From Miscanthus floridulus (taxonomy: Eukaryota > Streptophyta > Magnoliopsida > Poales > Poaceae), in contig NC_089588.1 in NCBI RefSeq assembly GCF_019320115.1, positions 116,470,123 through 116,534,122 on the forward strand: a stretch of 64,000 bases of DNA. Reading direction: 5' to 3'. The notes beneath the pieces were generated by a model. It was not told the DNA's origin. It ran no database searches and saw nothing but the letters and a program-made list of their open reading frames with translations. A program made the position numbers and the translations under genes. Shown here piece after piece: positions 32,045-42,239 of the stretch; positions within the stretch are counted from its first letter, which is position 1; every line of letters begins with the position of its first letter.

Positions 32045-34845
32045 ACAATAATCTGGCGAGCCGCTCTGGGCCATACTGGTCCTTGAACTTCACAAATTGT
32101 GCAATGGAAAATACTCCATCTTTTTCCAATACCTCGGCTAAGATGAATTTTGTCGGCTCCGATCGCAGCGCGATGATCTCCATGTCTAAGAGCCTTTCGT
32201 GGTTATATTTCTTGCGTTGTCGTTAAAAAAAAGATGATATACAAAGAGGAATCGGTAAATCATTTTGTTGAATGATTAATAGACATAAATGAAATGGGGA
32301 TTATACACACCAACTTATTGGCTTCTTCCAATTTCCCGCCGATGTAGGGAAGCATTGCCCACATTACATAAAACCCGCACTCATTGTTTCCCGCCGGCTG
32401 TTTTAGGTACTTCCCCTCCATTTCGACAACCTTGAATGGGACCTACGTCCCACCGATATGTCTTCTTCGGACATGAGGACCATTAAAAGGAGAAACGTTA
32501 GAAAGCGGTATGTGTGATTAGAAAATAATATGTTATTAGGATCGCTTACTAAATCAGCACTGCCACCAGTGCATCCAGATGATGAAATGGTTTTTTCTTT
32601 GAGTCCCACACCTCGATCAGATTTTTGGCAAGATTAACACAAATGAAGACGAAATGGTGGATGCAATCACAAAATCCTAATTATCGAATAATCCTAATGA
32701 AAAAAGAAGCATAAAACTAAAAGCCGAGAACACATACAAGCAGTTGTAGGCTAGAAGTATGTGGGTTTTATTCTTCGTCTTGAATTCGTCGAAAACAGCA
32801 ATCAATCTCGGTTTTAGGTCTTCCACGTCACATCCATAGAGGCCTAGACATGTCTTCTCATTGACTCGCAAGGGGTCCAAGAAGCCTATGTTATCCCATT
32901 TGCTTTTTAGAATGCAAAATTTTGCTATACACCTACATAAAATCATGGGAAGTGCTCAAAAGTTAACAATTTGTGTCCCGAGAGAGTAGTTAATTGTATG
33001 CGTGTAGGGTACTTACATAGTCCACAACGTCAACATTTATGTATCGAGAGAGCGTTTCTGGTATAGCTGGAACAAGCACTCCCACTCGACATCGAATTTC
33101 TCTTTTTCAGGATAATTAAAAACATGTGGCGAACGGATAATAACCTCAAAACCAAAGTCCTACATCTCTGTTGTTTGAGCCATGTAATATTCATGCAACT
33201 TGCGCATACATGTTGTCAAATTTTTATACTCGTGATCGGGAACCAAAAGATTGCTCCTTTCATACTTCATTGCCAGTGTTGCTGTCCCTTGTACATCATA
33301 ATAGATGGTTGCGGCCTCTTCCATGGTTAATTCGGGGTTGTCTTCGATGAACTTCTGTATCTTCCTTAAATCTTCATCGTGTATTTCATCGGCTCTTGTT
33401 GTAGCGTACTGATTCTGTGTTTGCCTTTCGAATTTGGACTTCAACAAAAATGGAGGCAGTGAGGCACAGAGATTGAAGAAACTAATACAATCTTCCTTTG
33501 AGATGTGTGCTGTAAATTTTCCTTCCATCAAGTTTGTAACACTACCACTGAACGACCTTTTTTCTTTTTTGTTGGTCCACTTTGGGAGCATTAGCGACCG
33601 AATCCAGGGACCCTTTCTGCGACTGCAAGGATGCCTTTGATCTTGTTTTGGCCTGAGGTGGAGGAGGAGGAGGATGACGACGAGAATTCTGTTTTCCTAG
33701 GGCCGATGAAGATGGAGGAGGAGAAGTCTTCTCTTTTCTCGGGGTTGATGAAGATGGAGTCGGACGAGGAGGAATAGAAGGAGACCTATGTCTTCTCGGG
33801 GGTGATGGCAAGGGATGACGAGGGGAGTGATCTCTGTTGGGAGATGGTGAGTGATCATCGTGGGTGGGCGAAGACTCGCAATTGTCCTCATCATCAGAGG
33901 ACAATTGGTGGTCAAGCTTAATGAAGTGCTTGCGCCAGGCCACTTGAGAGCCCTTGTTATGACCAAGTTTTAGCCTGTCTTCCGCTACGGAGTACTCAAT
34001 GTGTATCTTGTTATACTTCTTATCAAGTATTCTATCAACGGTGACATAAGCGTACCCCTATGGAATTGGGCGGCCATTAATGGTCCCATCTCCCGTAGGC
34101 TAGGCCTGGCCGAGTGCCACCTTGTCCTTTGTCCATTCCTGATGGATGTACAACTTGACATTGATGGGTTCAACGATGCTGTCCACTGGATGAGGAACAT
34201 TCGCATCTTCTTCGTTGAGTGGGGCCGATCCACAGCTGCTGCGACCCCTAAACTATGGGCTAAAGGTAGTACGAGTACAGTTTTGTGGTACTCCTGACCC
34301 CTTGGACAGCAAAATTTGCTAGACTCATGCTTCAGCAGTCGCCTCAATCCGTGCATCCATTCTTTCTTCCATCTCTTTTAGTCGTCTCAAATACTGTACC
34401 TCCTGATCTACTCTACCCCTCGAGCAGCTCTGGTAAGTGTTAGATTCTTGGGGGAATACTAGTGTCCAAGGAACAACATCGGTTCCTCTAGTGCGACCAG
34501 GGTGCTCCTTGGTTCCGAGTGCTTGGGTGAGCACATCTTTCTCCCTATTAGAAGTGCGAGTCCCTTGCCTCACCTCCTCAATTACCTGGGAGATCCTCAG
34601 GATGAGTTCGCTCATGGGTTGATTTGTGGAGCTAAATCTCCCATCCTCTACGTGGCGTACATTCCTCCCCATACAGTATATTACCGATCTTGGGTCCTAA
34701 TCGGTAGTCTCAACCTGAACGCCTTCCTTAGAAAGGCGATCCATCTTTTTAAGTTCTGCTTTAAATTCTGGCTTCTTTTTGGCATAGCCACGAGAGCCAA
34801 GATGATGAGGATTCATCACTTTCTGCGAGTCATGGCTGTGACACG
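32045..34845 (-). pseudogene. CACTA ORF: Transposase_24-like + DUF8039-like + Ulp1-like protease
   Basis: Read on the minus strand from about 34840: a Transposase_24-like part (NPHHLGSRGYAKKKPEF; ALGTKEHPGRTRG; VPWTLVFP), a charged helix, a DUF8039-like part (HPVDSIVEP..VKLYIHQEW; IPQGYAYVTVDRIL-like; LGHNKGSQVAWRKHFI), a Ser/Pro/Arg-rich linker, then after a frame change an Ulp1/C48-like region in several exons: GFLDPLRVNEKT, ILLAYNC, HFVFICVNLAKN (His), VWDSKKKP (Asp), and QPAGNNECGFYVMW (Gln, Cys), followed by a LARLL tail. Stops: TAG 34697-34699 (Trp expected), TAG 34100-34102, TAG 34058-34060 (private), TGA 34325. No intact product is possible. Plant CACTA elements often encode this domain set; the role of the protease-like part is unknown. 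Confidence 0.75.
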
Positions 34846-35039
34846 ATCATGGTTAGTTTTGGTTGCGGACAACTACTAATAGCATATGTTCATATATATA
34901 TATAATATGTTTAATGCAAAGTCTAATAATAAGTCCACATACAACAAAGTCAAATAATAGCATATGTTCACCTAGAACAAATTCATTATTTGATTGACCA
35001 CATACAACAAAGTCCACCTACTATTCTACGAAACTAAGC

Positions 35040-35390
35040 CTACATCAACTTCCAAATAAGAAAAGCAATGACCATAGCCATAAATAAAAGCATGACATCT
35101 TTCCAAGACCAAGGAGCAATTCTCCTAATCTTCATATCTTCGGCGGGTGGCTTCTCTTCAATCTCTAGTGCCAACGAATGGCCATGGTTTGGATTCATTA
35201 AACCATTGTAGGTCGGTTGCCCATGGTTTGCAAGGTAGGCCGGATGACTATAGTAGACCCTCAAAGCTTCAGCTTCTGTGTTGTACTTTTTGTGTAAATT
35301 ACCAGGGTAGCGATTGACTTGAGCATAGCAATTTTCCCAGGTTCGATAAATCCCAGGAATGTGACCAACATGCACTACATACCATGCCAT
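35040..35390 (-). CDS. Tail-anchored mini-protein with RNase H1 N-terminal (viroplasmin-type) domain
   Basis: 116 codons, ATG in strong context (ACCATGG), stop TAG. Residues 2-47 have the RNase H1 N-terminal / caulimovirus-viroplasmin domain pattern: WYVVHVGHIPGIYRTWENC, then VNRYPGNLHKKYNT and EAEALRVYY. This fold binds RNA/DNA hybrids and dsRNA in eukaryotic RNase H1. Residues ~97-115 (VMLLFMAMVIAFLIWKL) are a single hydrophobic helix at the extreme C-terminus, so the protein should be tail-anchored. There is no RNase H catalytic domain. It lies about 200 bp upstream of the CACTA Ulp1 pseudogene on the same strand. Copy A has lost it to a stop. Function unknown; could be a captured host gene or a CACTA accessory gene. 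Confidence 0.7.
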   Translation of the reverse strand: MAWYVVHVGHIPGIYRTWENCYAQVNRYPGNLHKKYNTEAEALRVYYSHPAYLANHGQPTYNGLMNPNHGHSLALEIEEKPPAEDMKIRRIAPWSWKDVMLLFMAMVIAFLIWKLM

Positions 35391-35625
35391 GGTTGCCTAT
35401 ACATTTAAGTAAATTAGGCATGTGGTAAGTGGTAATGGTAACTCACTAAAGAAGTGTTACTATTCAAGTTATATGGCCAAACTAAATCTATTTAATGTTC
35501 TTTATCATTGACATGATAAAAAATTACCTAAATAATGGGACTATTTATTATTCGGAGATCAGTGTGGTTTAGTAATCATACTTGCTAGCATGCAGCATCA
35601 TATGTCATTGGTTAATAGTTAGCAA

Positions 35626-36509
35626 CAGGGGTGCTCATGTGAATTTCTCAAGTAAGCAAACATACTTTACTTTGGATAGGCATGGACACCCTAGCCTATA
35701 ACAAACAAAACATTGAAGTAGGTTGCTAGGAATGCAAATAAAAGCATGTTACTCATCCTCCAAGCAATCCAGGTTACATTTCAAATGAAAATTTTGCAGG
35801 GCTGCAAAATCTATTTTACTAAATCACATAATGCACATAAAATACTCACTATACAATCATTGATCATGAGAGAAAGTAAAATAGCTTATTATGTGCATTG
35901 CTTTGCTAGTATTGCCTATCGCTACTGCAACAGTTGAGAGATGCTTTTCGGGAATGAAGATTGTCAAAACAACTTTGTCTAATCGCATGGGTGATTAGCA
36001 CTTAAGTCATAGACTTATTTGCTATCTAGAGAAAGAAGAAATGAAGAAAGTGACCAATGAGGCCGTGGTTCGACATTTCATGACAATGGAAGAAAAAGGG
36101 TGTAAATATGATCTCTGATAGGTAATGCAATGCATCTACTATTAATGGAAAATTCTACAGTTTATTTGCTAAATAACTGACCTATCTGTTTTCTTTTCAT
36201 TTAGTCTAGTGGGATCTTCATCATGGTCACCTGGATCACATATTATGCTAAATGGGGCATGTTTTGTTCATGATTTTGGGATTCTATCAATGATGACTAC
36301 ACTAAAGTGATCAATGTTGTCTTCTTTTTGTTAAATGGTGAGTGTTATGTTTGGACCAAAATCTCATCTGTATTGCTAGAAGTCGAATTTGATATTAAAA
36401 TATGGTAGTTGCACATTAGTTATGCTATTTTTTATTGAACATCATATCGTTAGTGTAGTTATGAATTACATGGTGCACCCCCAATCATTTTGCTCTAGCT
36501 TCGCCCCTG
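35626..36509 (+). mobile_element. Nested hAT deletion derivative with transposase C-terminus, copy B
   Basis: Identical in layout to 6876-7759: CAGGGGTGC start, CGCCCCTG end, and a plus-strand hAT dimerisation domain remnant (about 35900-36118) with the same internal TAG. It is present in both copies, so it was inserted before the duplication. Confidence 0.7.
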
Positions 36510-36693
36510 ACCAGCAGTACACGAATACCCAAGAAACATAATCACATATTGTCACTTAATGTAGACATAAGTCAACTTTTTTCTTCTTAGAAGTGAATTC
36601 GTAAAAATGTGATACACAAACATCCCCCTGGATTCAAGTAAGCAGCAACACCTCTACTGATTCAAGTAAGCAGCAACATTGTGGGACATTTCA

Positions 36694-37095
36694 TCAAACA
36701 CATAGCGGGCAGTGAGCCACGCACTCACCGTGGGGGTGGAAAGCAGTTGTCTGCGCGTTCCTGAAGGCATCGGTGGTGGGATTGCAGGCGTGGAGGAGGA
36801 GGGGCACGCCCAGCGTCGTGGACGAGGAATGAGAGCATGGACGGCGCGGTGCTCTGGCTTGGGGCGGTGGACGGCGTGGGGCGGTGCTCCAGCGTGGGAT
36901 GGTGGACGTCGTGGGGCGGTGGACGGCGCGGGGTTGTGCTCCAGCGGCGTGGGGGTGTTGGTGTGGGGTTGAAATGAATTTGGATAATTTCAACCCGCGG
37001 CTGTAGCTCATGATTGTTGGTTCTGATTGTAAACAGACAGTGATGGGGTACATCACTACCGGGTCATTCCCCAAACCGGCAGTGATGTGGTGTAG
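36694..37095 (-). other. GC-rich exon-like block with internal subterminal-type repeats, copy B
   Basis: Counterpart of 7960-8345. The minus strand is open for 126 codons and runs through a GTGAGT donor near 36720. One G fewer than copy A near 36950 changes the frame between copies, which argues against strong coding constraint. 37033-37095 carries ACTACCGGG and AAACCGGCAGTG motifs. Confidence 0.4.
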
Positions 37096-37139
37096 CAGTT
37101 AGGTGTTAAGTTAGGTGTTAAGTAGGATAACTTTTAGTT

Positions 37140-37385
37140 TTGTTTCGAACTCCTCCTACTTGTGCAACGGTTAAGACCCCTCAACTTAGCCCGCGAGACC
37201 CGTGTTCGAGTCCCAGGCGGCCCAAATTTTTTGTTATATTTTATAATTTATTAAGCAACCTAAAGGTCAAAAGGAAAAAATAAATAACCCTTGGCACACA
37301 TCTAATACAAGTGCAGCGGTTAAGTCTCTGAACTCTGCAGCCCAAGACCCGAGCTCGAACCCAAGGGCTGGCACAATTTTTTTAA
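37140..37385 (+). repeat. Two tRNA-like (SINE-type) modules, copy B
   Basis: Same pair as 8395-8635. The first module here reads GCAACGGTTAAGACC, closer to a tRNA A box than copy A (GCAATGGTTAAG). The B-box-like motifs are GTTCGAGTCC and GCTCGAACCC. Confidence 0.5.
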
Positions 37386-37548
37386 TTTTTTATATATCAA
37401 TGTTGGTTTTTAAAATAAACCAATAGTGATAACCAGCATCACTGTCGGTTTATTCTCATCAATGCCAGTTTTTTGAAACCGACACTGATGTTTATATATA
37501 TTAAAAATTTTCTTTTACATACTGAATAAATAGAAGCATATGTATTCC

Positions 37549-38955
37549 TATGTCGAAATGTCTTGAATTTTTTTGGCAAGCTTGTACACCCAAATTAAGA
37601 CCCCACACATGATCTTAGGTTTTTCTGATCAGTTTTTTTATTTATTATATTTTTCTATGTGCTGAATGAGATAAAAGAGGGTGAATTTCATCTTGGACCC
37701 AATAGAATTTTTTCATCCACCTCCACAAATTCTTATCCCTAGGGCACATTAGAGCACGTGTAAAAGTTTGGCACCATTTCGGATCTTTTCGTGGGTAGAC
37801 TCAGTTCAACCTATAATTAATTGGAGTCGTCGCGCGGAAATTCAATTAAACCTCAAAAAGTAGCAAATCATCTTTGGAAAATCCAAAACTAGGTGTTTCC
37901 ATCACACGTGGCATGTGCAAGCCTAAGAAAAAGTTTGAGATGAATACGACATAGGAATGCGTATGAACCATAGAAACCTTGATAACCTATGTGTATAGTC
38001 ATGGTTCGATGAAAGGGCACATGTACCTCTGTGAAGCATGTATACTCAGCCTATGTCGAAATGGCTTAAATTTTTTTAGCAAACATGTACACCCAAATTA
38101 AGACCCCACACCAGATCTTAGGTTTTTCTGATCATTTTTTTATATATTATATTTTTCTCTATGTTGAATGAGACAAAAGAGGGTGAATTTCATCTTGGAC
38201 CCAACAGATTTTTTCATTCACCTCCACAAAATTCTTATCCCTAGGGAGCATTAGAGCCTGTGTAAAAGTTTGGCACCATTCCGGATCTTTTTATGGGTAG
38301 ACTCAGTTCAACCTATAATTAAACGGCGTTGTCGCGTGGAAATTCAATTAAACCTTAGAAAGTAGCAAACCATCTCTGGAAAATCCCAAACTTGGTGTTT
38401 CCTTCACACGTGGCATGTGCAAGCCTAAAAAAGTTTGAGACGAATATGACATAGGAATGCCTATGAACCACAGAAACCTTAATAACCTATATGTATAGTC
38501 ATGGTTCGATGAAAAGGCACATGTACCTCTGTGAAGCATGTATACTCCGCCTATATCGAAATGGCTTGAAATTTTTTTAGCAAGCATGTACACCCAAATT
38601 AAGACCCCATACAGGATCTGAGGTTTTTATAATTAGTTTTATTTATTTATTATATTTTTCTCTATGCCGAATGAGACTAAAGAGGGTGAATTTCATCTTG
38701 GACCCAATAGATTTTGTCATCCACCTCCACAAAATTCTTATCCCTAGGGCACATTAGAGCCTGTGTAAAAGTTTGGCACCATTCCAGATCTTTTCGAGGG
38801 TAGACTCAGTTCAACCTATAATTAAACGGTGTCGTCGCACGGAAATTTAATTAAACCTCAGAAAGTAGCAAACCATCTCTAAAAAATCCCAAACTAGGTG
38901 TTTCCTTCACATGTGGCACATGGAAGCCTAAGAAAAAGTTTGAGATGAATACAAC
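37549..38955. repeat. CACTA-internal ~500-bp tandem repeat (2.8 units)
   Basis: Units start with TATGTCGAAATG at 37549, 38052 and (TATATCGAAATG) 38552, periods 503 and 500. Shared landmarks: ACACCCAAATTAAGACCCC, TCATCTTGGACCCAA, CTTATCCCTAGGG and 'TTCACACGTGGCATGTG'. Each contains ACACGTGG, a G-box-like site. Units differ by roughly 5-8%. No frame spans them. Confidence 0.88.
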
Positions 38956-39147
38956 AACAAAATGTATATTTCTAGTTGTCCAACAAATGTTACACGAATT
39001 ACATGCATGACAATAATTAAACACACAAAGCCGTACAAATTAAGATTAGAACCCAATTATACTATGACCTCGAAAACAACCTAATAAACATTAATTACTA
39101 TCAGAATCACTGCCGGGTTTGATTGGGTCACGCACACTAACATGCCT

Positions 39148-39823
39148 CTATAGCTTTATATGGTAATTGATGTCACGAATTATGTATCCGCTTGTATCGA
39201 TGAAGTCCAATGCCCGTATGAGTGCACTCCCTCGTACCTCACAATACCGAAAGAATGGTCGGCCATAGATGTAACCTACTGAACGACCACTGCCCCTGTT
39301 AGTAATCCTTATACAGTACTGGTGTCCTTCTATAGTGAGCTGACCATGGTTACCATTGTAGAAGTCCCAATCGTACCCGAGTTGCTCCGTAGCTGGGTCT
39401 AGAATGGCCCACAAGCCACATGTAGCATAGGTAAGGTCCTGGAGCGCAATCTGCATGCGGAGAAAAAGAAAAAAATTAGGGAATGTTATTACAATAATAA
39501 ACAACAAATAACCACGACTCTGGTATAAGTGACCATTTTACCACATCCGCACGGTTGTAGCTCGCAAACCATTCGCTTGCTTGCGGGACGAGGATATCAC
39601 TAGCATTCAAAGCAAGTGCTTTGAAGTGCAAGAAATCAGGCACATCATAACAAACACGTCGAAGTGCCTCTAAACAGATGCGCACAACACTGAATTGGGC
39701 ACTTATCACGTCCGAGCTCTGCCTTCCCGTATCGTGGATATGGTTTCGATGGTTTGCACCCCTCAAAGGGATGGAAAAACTGAGTTCACACGTCCATAGC
39801 CGACCACTTGCATTAGATGTCAT
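39148..39823 (-). CDS. Two-exon CACTA-internal protein of unknown family (~200 aa)
   Basis: Exon 1 starts at ATG 39823 (MTSNASGRLWTCELSFSIPL) and stays open to about 39525, including HDTGRQSSDVISAQFSVVRI and WFASYNRADVVKWSLIPES. Exon 2 follows a good acceptor (GCATGCAG, 39451) and reads IALQDLTYATCGLWA, HGQLTIEGHQYCIRITNRGS, VGYIYGRPFFRYCEVRGSAL and FIDTSGYIIRDINYHIKL-stop at 39148. The exon 2 frame is phase 0; the donor is uncertain (a GTTGTT near 39500 fits). Composition and continuity look protein-coding. I do not recognise the family; no catalytic motif, signal peptide or membrane segment is visible. It sits between the 0.5-kb repeats and the right end of the element. Confidence 0.6.
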
Positions 39824-41469
39824 GTTCTCGACGATGTCCGAGATAAAGAATCAGCTAAGTGCTATTCGTAGCCAATCTATTGGGGATATAGTCTACGACA
39901 TATATGTATGCAACAATGATATTAAACTAATTACACTTATTTGTTAGCATAAAAAAAACAAAAGATGTTGGAAAATATTTCATACAATAGCTGGAACAGG
40001 GAACCATGGAATGGCCATATTAGAAGCGAATGGCTCATCACCGGGGAGGAAACCTGGTTCTTGTGGTGGGGGGTCCGTTGTTCATACTACCTGATCGATA
40101 AAATGCCAAAAAATATGAACATAAAATATATGCACAAAAAATTCTTCCAAGTAAAATGTGGCAACATAATTAAATATAGATCAAATGCAAGGAATAAGAA
40201 TATATATAAATGTAGAATGCAAAGAAACATGAATATAAATATAGATCAAATGAATATAGATAGAATATTGGAGAAGACAACATATCAATACCATTGAAAA
40301 AGGCAGGAGCCATGACCAAATCACGTAGAGAGAGTGGATTTCTTGAGAAGTGAGAGTGAAACATGAGAAATGAGACTGTGAGAGTTCATGGTTGGGTGGG
40401 ATCGATGTATGTGGCCGGCGGTTTGTTTTATATAGGGGGGCATGGACATCACTGTCGGTTTTTAAGTAGAACCGACAGTGAAACTTAATATCACTGCCAG
40501 TTTGTAAGTAGAACCGACAGTGAAGGTGCATATATGTAAAGGATATATTTATTTAGATAGTACAGTGGGAAAGTTTTAACAACAATGATATATTTATTTA
40601 GATAGTAACAAAATACATCAAAAATAACAAAAATATTAGAAATAAATTACATATACGATAATAAAGACCTTACACTAAAATTCCATATACGATAACAAAG
40701 ACCTATTTGCGTATAGGTCAATGTTACAATCAATGTGTATCAACACATTATAATGTAACCACCTCAGTAGCCTTCTTCTAGCACTAACTGGGGGCAAACA
40801 GCGGCACCGAGGTGGTCTATGAGCTATACCGGTTGGAGATGACAAGGTGGCATTGATGAATCCGCCTTGTCTATACATGGCCTTTTTCCAGATGCACACC
40901 ACAGCGGATGGCTCTATGAACCTCGTGGCATCTCCAATCTTCAGCGTTACACTAATTATTGGGAAATTGAAATTGGTAGCCCCGGTCTTGTAAATTGAAA
41001 ATCATAGTAAAAAACAATTATTGCACAATAATGAAGAACATCTATTCTACTCTACTTCTAAGAACTAATTATAGTATCACATACTAACAATGATGATCTT
41101 GACAACCATGGAATAATTAGCTAGGAATTTAAATGTGTTCATAGACACCAACCATTTGGATGATGGATTCACCACAATTTGAGCCTTGCATAAATGTCCA
41201 ATTGGAAAAGTGCTCTCTAGAATGGAGAAAGAACTAGAATGAGAATCAAGCAATGTAGCCATCAAAACGAAGCTAATTAAGCAACAAAATCAAAGGAGTG
41301 GATGTTTGTTACTAACCTTAAAGCAAAAAGATCAAGCCATTCTTCAAAATCCAAGCACTAGCTTCATGGTGAAGAGCAGCCGCAACAATGGAGGGAAGGG
41401 TTTAAACATGCGCCTCTGTTCTCGGGATGGAAGAGAGGAGGAAGGAGATGATGACTGTAGCCTTTTTGT
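39824..41469 (-). other. Right interior of CACTA, one exon-like frame
   Basis: About 40985-40690 on the minus strand is open and reads SVTLKIGDATRFIEP, VCIWKKAMYRQGGF and RRRLLRWLHYNVL. It could be a 5' exon of the unknown gene or a separate remnant. Two subterminal-type repeat pairs lie at 40450-40525 (CACTGTCGG / CCGACAGTG). The rest is AT-rich without signals. Confidence 0.35.
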
Positions 41470-41750
41470 GTTGTAGGCTTATCACCGTCGGTTCTTGGCT
41501 AGAACCGACAGTGATAGAGCCCAATCACTATCCACTATTGGCTTAAACCGGCAGTGATGAGTGGCCGCCAAAACACTACTGGTTCAAGCCACAAACTGGC
41601 AGTGATGTGGTCCTTCACTGCCGGTTTTAGCCCAGCCCCAATTATTTTTTTATTTTCAAGCTCATAACCGGTAGTGAAGGTACATCACTGTCGGTTGTTA
41701 CAAATCTGATAGTGATGAGGCCAGTAGTGATGTCCAAATCTGGCATAGTG
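41470..41750. repeat. CACTA right subterminal repeats and terminus
   Basis: Some ten motifs such as GAACCGACAGTG, AAACCGGCAGTGATG and CACTGCCGGTTT, ending GGCATAGTG at 41750, followed by ATT. Confidence 0.85.
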
Positions 41751-41856
41751 ATTACATCAAAAGTGATGTTGTTGCACACGCTTTCATTGACAGGCAATAC
41801 CATGAAGAAAAGGGGGTCAGCTTCCACCAGTGGCTAAGGCCGATCAACTTATCACT
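41751..41856 (+). other. Empty-site flank and 3' end of a chromovirus
   Basis: ATTACATCAAAAGTG continues the ATXR-intron unit interrupted by the CACTA. From about 41770 (TTGCACACGCTTTCATTGAC) it matches 25950-26036, the stretch just before the chromovirus LTR. Confidence 0.65.
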
Positions 41857-42187
41857 TGTTGTGGGGTTTGTTAGCATCTTGTCAGTGAAGTTAGCTTGTT
41901 TGTTATTGCTTCTGCCGGGTGCATTAGAGGATTAAGCGAGTGAAGTCAGCTTGTTTGTTATTGCTTCTGCCGGGTGCATTAGAGGATTAAGCGAGTGAAG
42001 TCAGCTTGTTTGTTAGTGCCTCTGCCGGGTGCATTAGAGGATTAAGCAAGTGAAGTCAGCTTGTTTGTTAGTGCATCTGCCGGGTGCATTAGAGGATTAA
42101 GCAGAAATTGAGTTGTTATGAACAAAGCCTCCTAGGGAGGGCAAGCAAGCTCATTTCCCTGCCACCATTGCTAGTTTAGCTAGATCA
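41857..42187 (+). repeat. Chromovirus LTR with 4 x 55-bp tandem repeat
   Basis: TGTTGTGGGG to GCTAGATCA. 41885-42104 consists of four 55-bp units (GTGAAGT(T/C)AGCTTG...GGATTAAGC), absent as an array from the LTR at 26037. The LTR lies between a 3' pol end on its left and a gag start on its right. Confidence 0.75.
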
Positions 42188-42239
42188 TTGAAGCCAACAA
42201 CTCAGCCATATCTTCTTTGGTAGACTAGTGCCGATCTCA

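Larger units (their letters stand above)
27945..37915. repeat. Copy B of the duplicated segment
   Basis: 28758-37915 equals 1-9166 apart from scattered differences, and 27945-28757 is shared with copy C. Copy B alone carries the rest of the CACTA to 41750, so it is the best representative of the source. Its offset from copy A changes from 28757 to 28749 through small indels. Confidence 0.92.
31400..41750. mobile_element. Complete CACTA (En/Spm) element, 10.35 kb
   Basis: Left end CACTACGTCAGAAC; right end GATTT-type CAAATCTGGCATAGTG, whose complement starts CACTATGCCAGA. Flanks are ACT (left) and ATT (right); copy C has ATT at the left, so the original duplication was ATT with one later T-to-C change. 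Subterminal CACTGCCGGTT repeats lie at both ends (31417-31830, 41470-41750). Contents, all on the minus strand unless noted: Ulp1-containing pseudogene, RNase H1-N mini-gene, nested hAT (plus), tRNA-like pair, 0.5-kb repeats, and a two-exon gene of unknown type. No TNP2-type transposase (D-D-E) region is recognisable, so it needs help to move. Confidence 0.88.
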
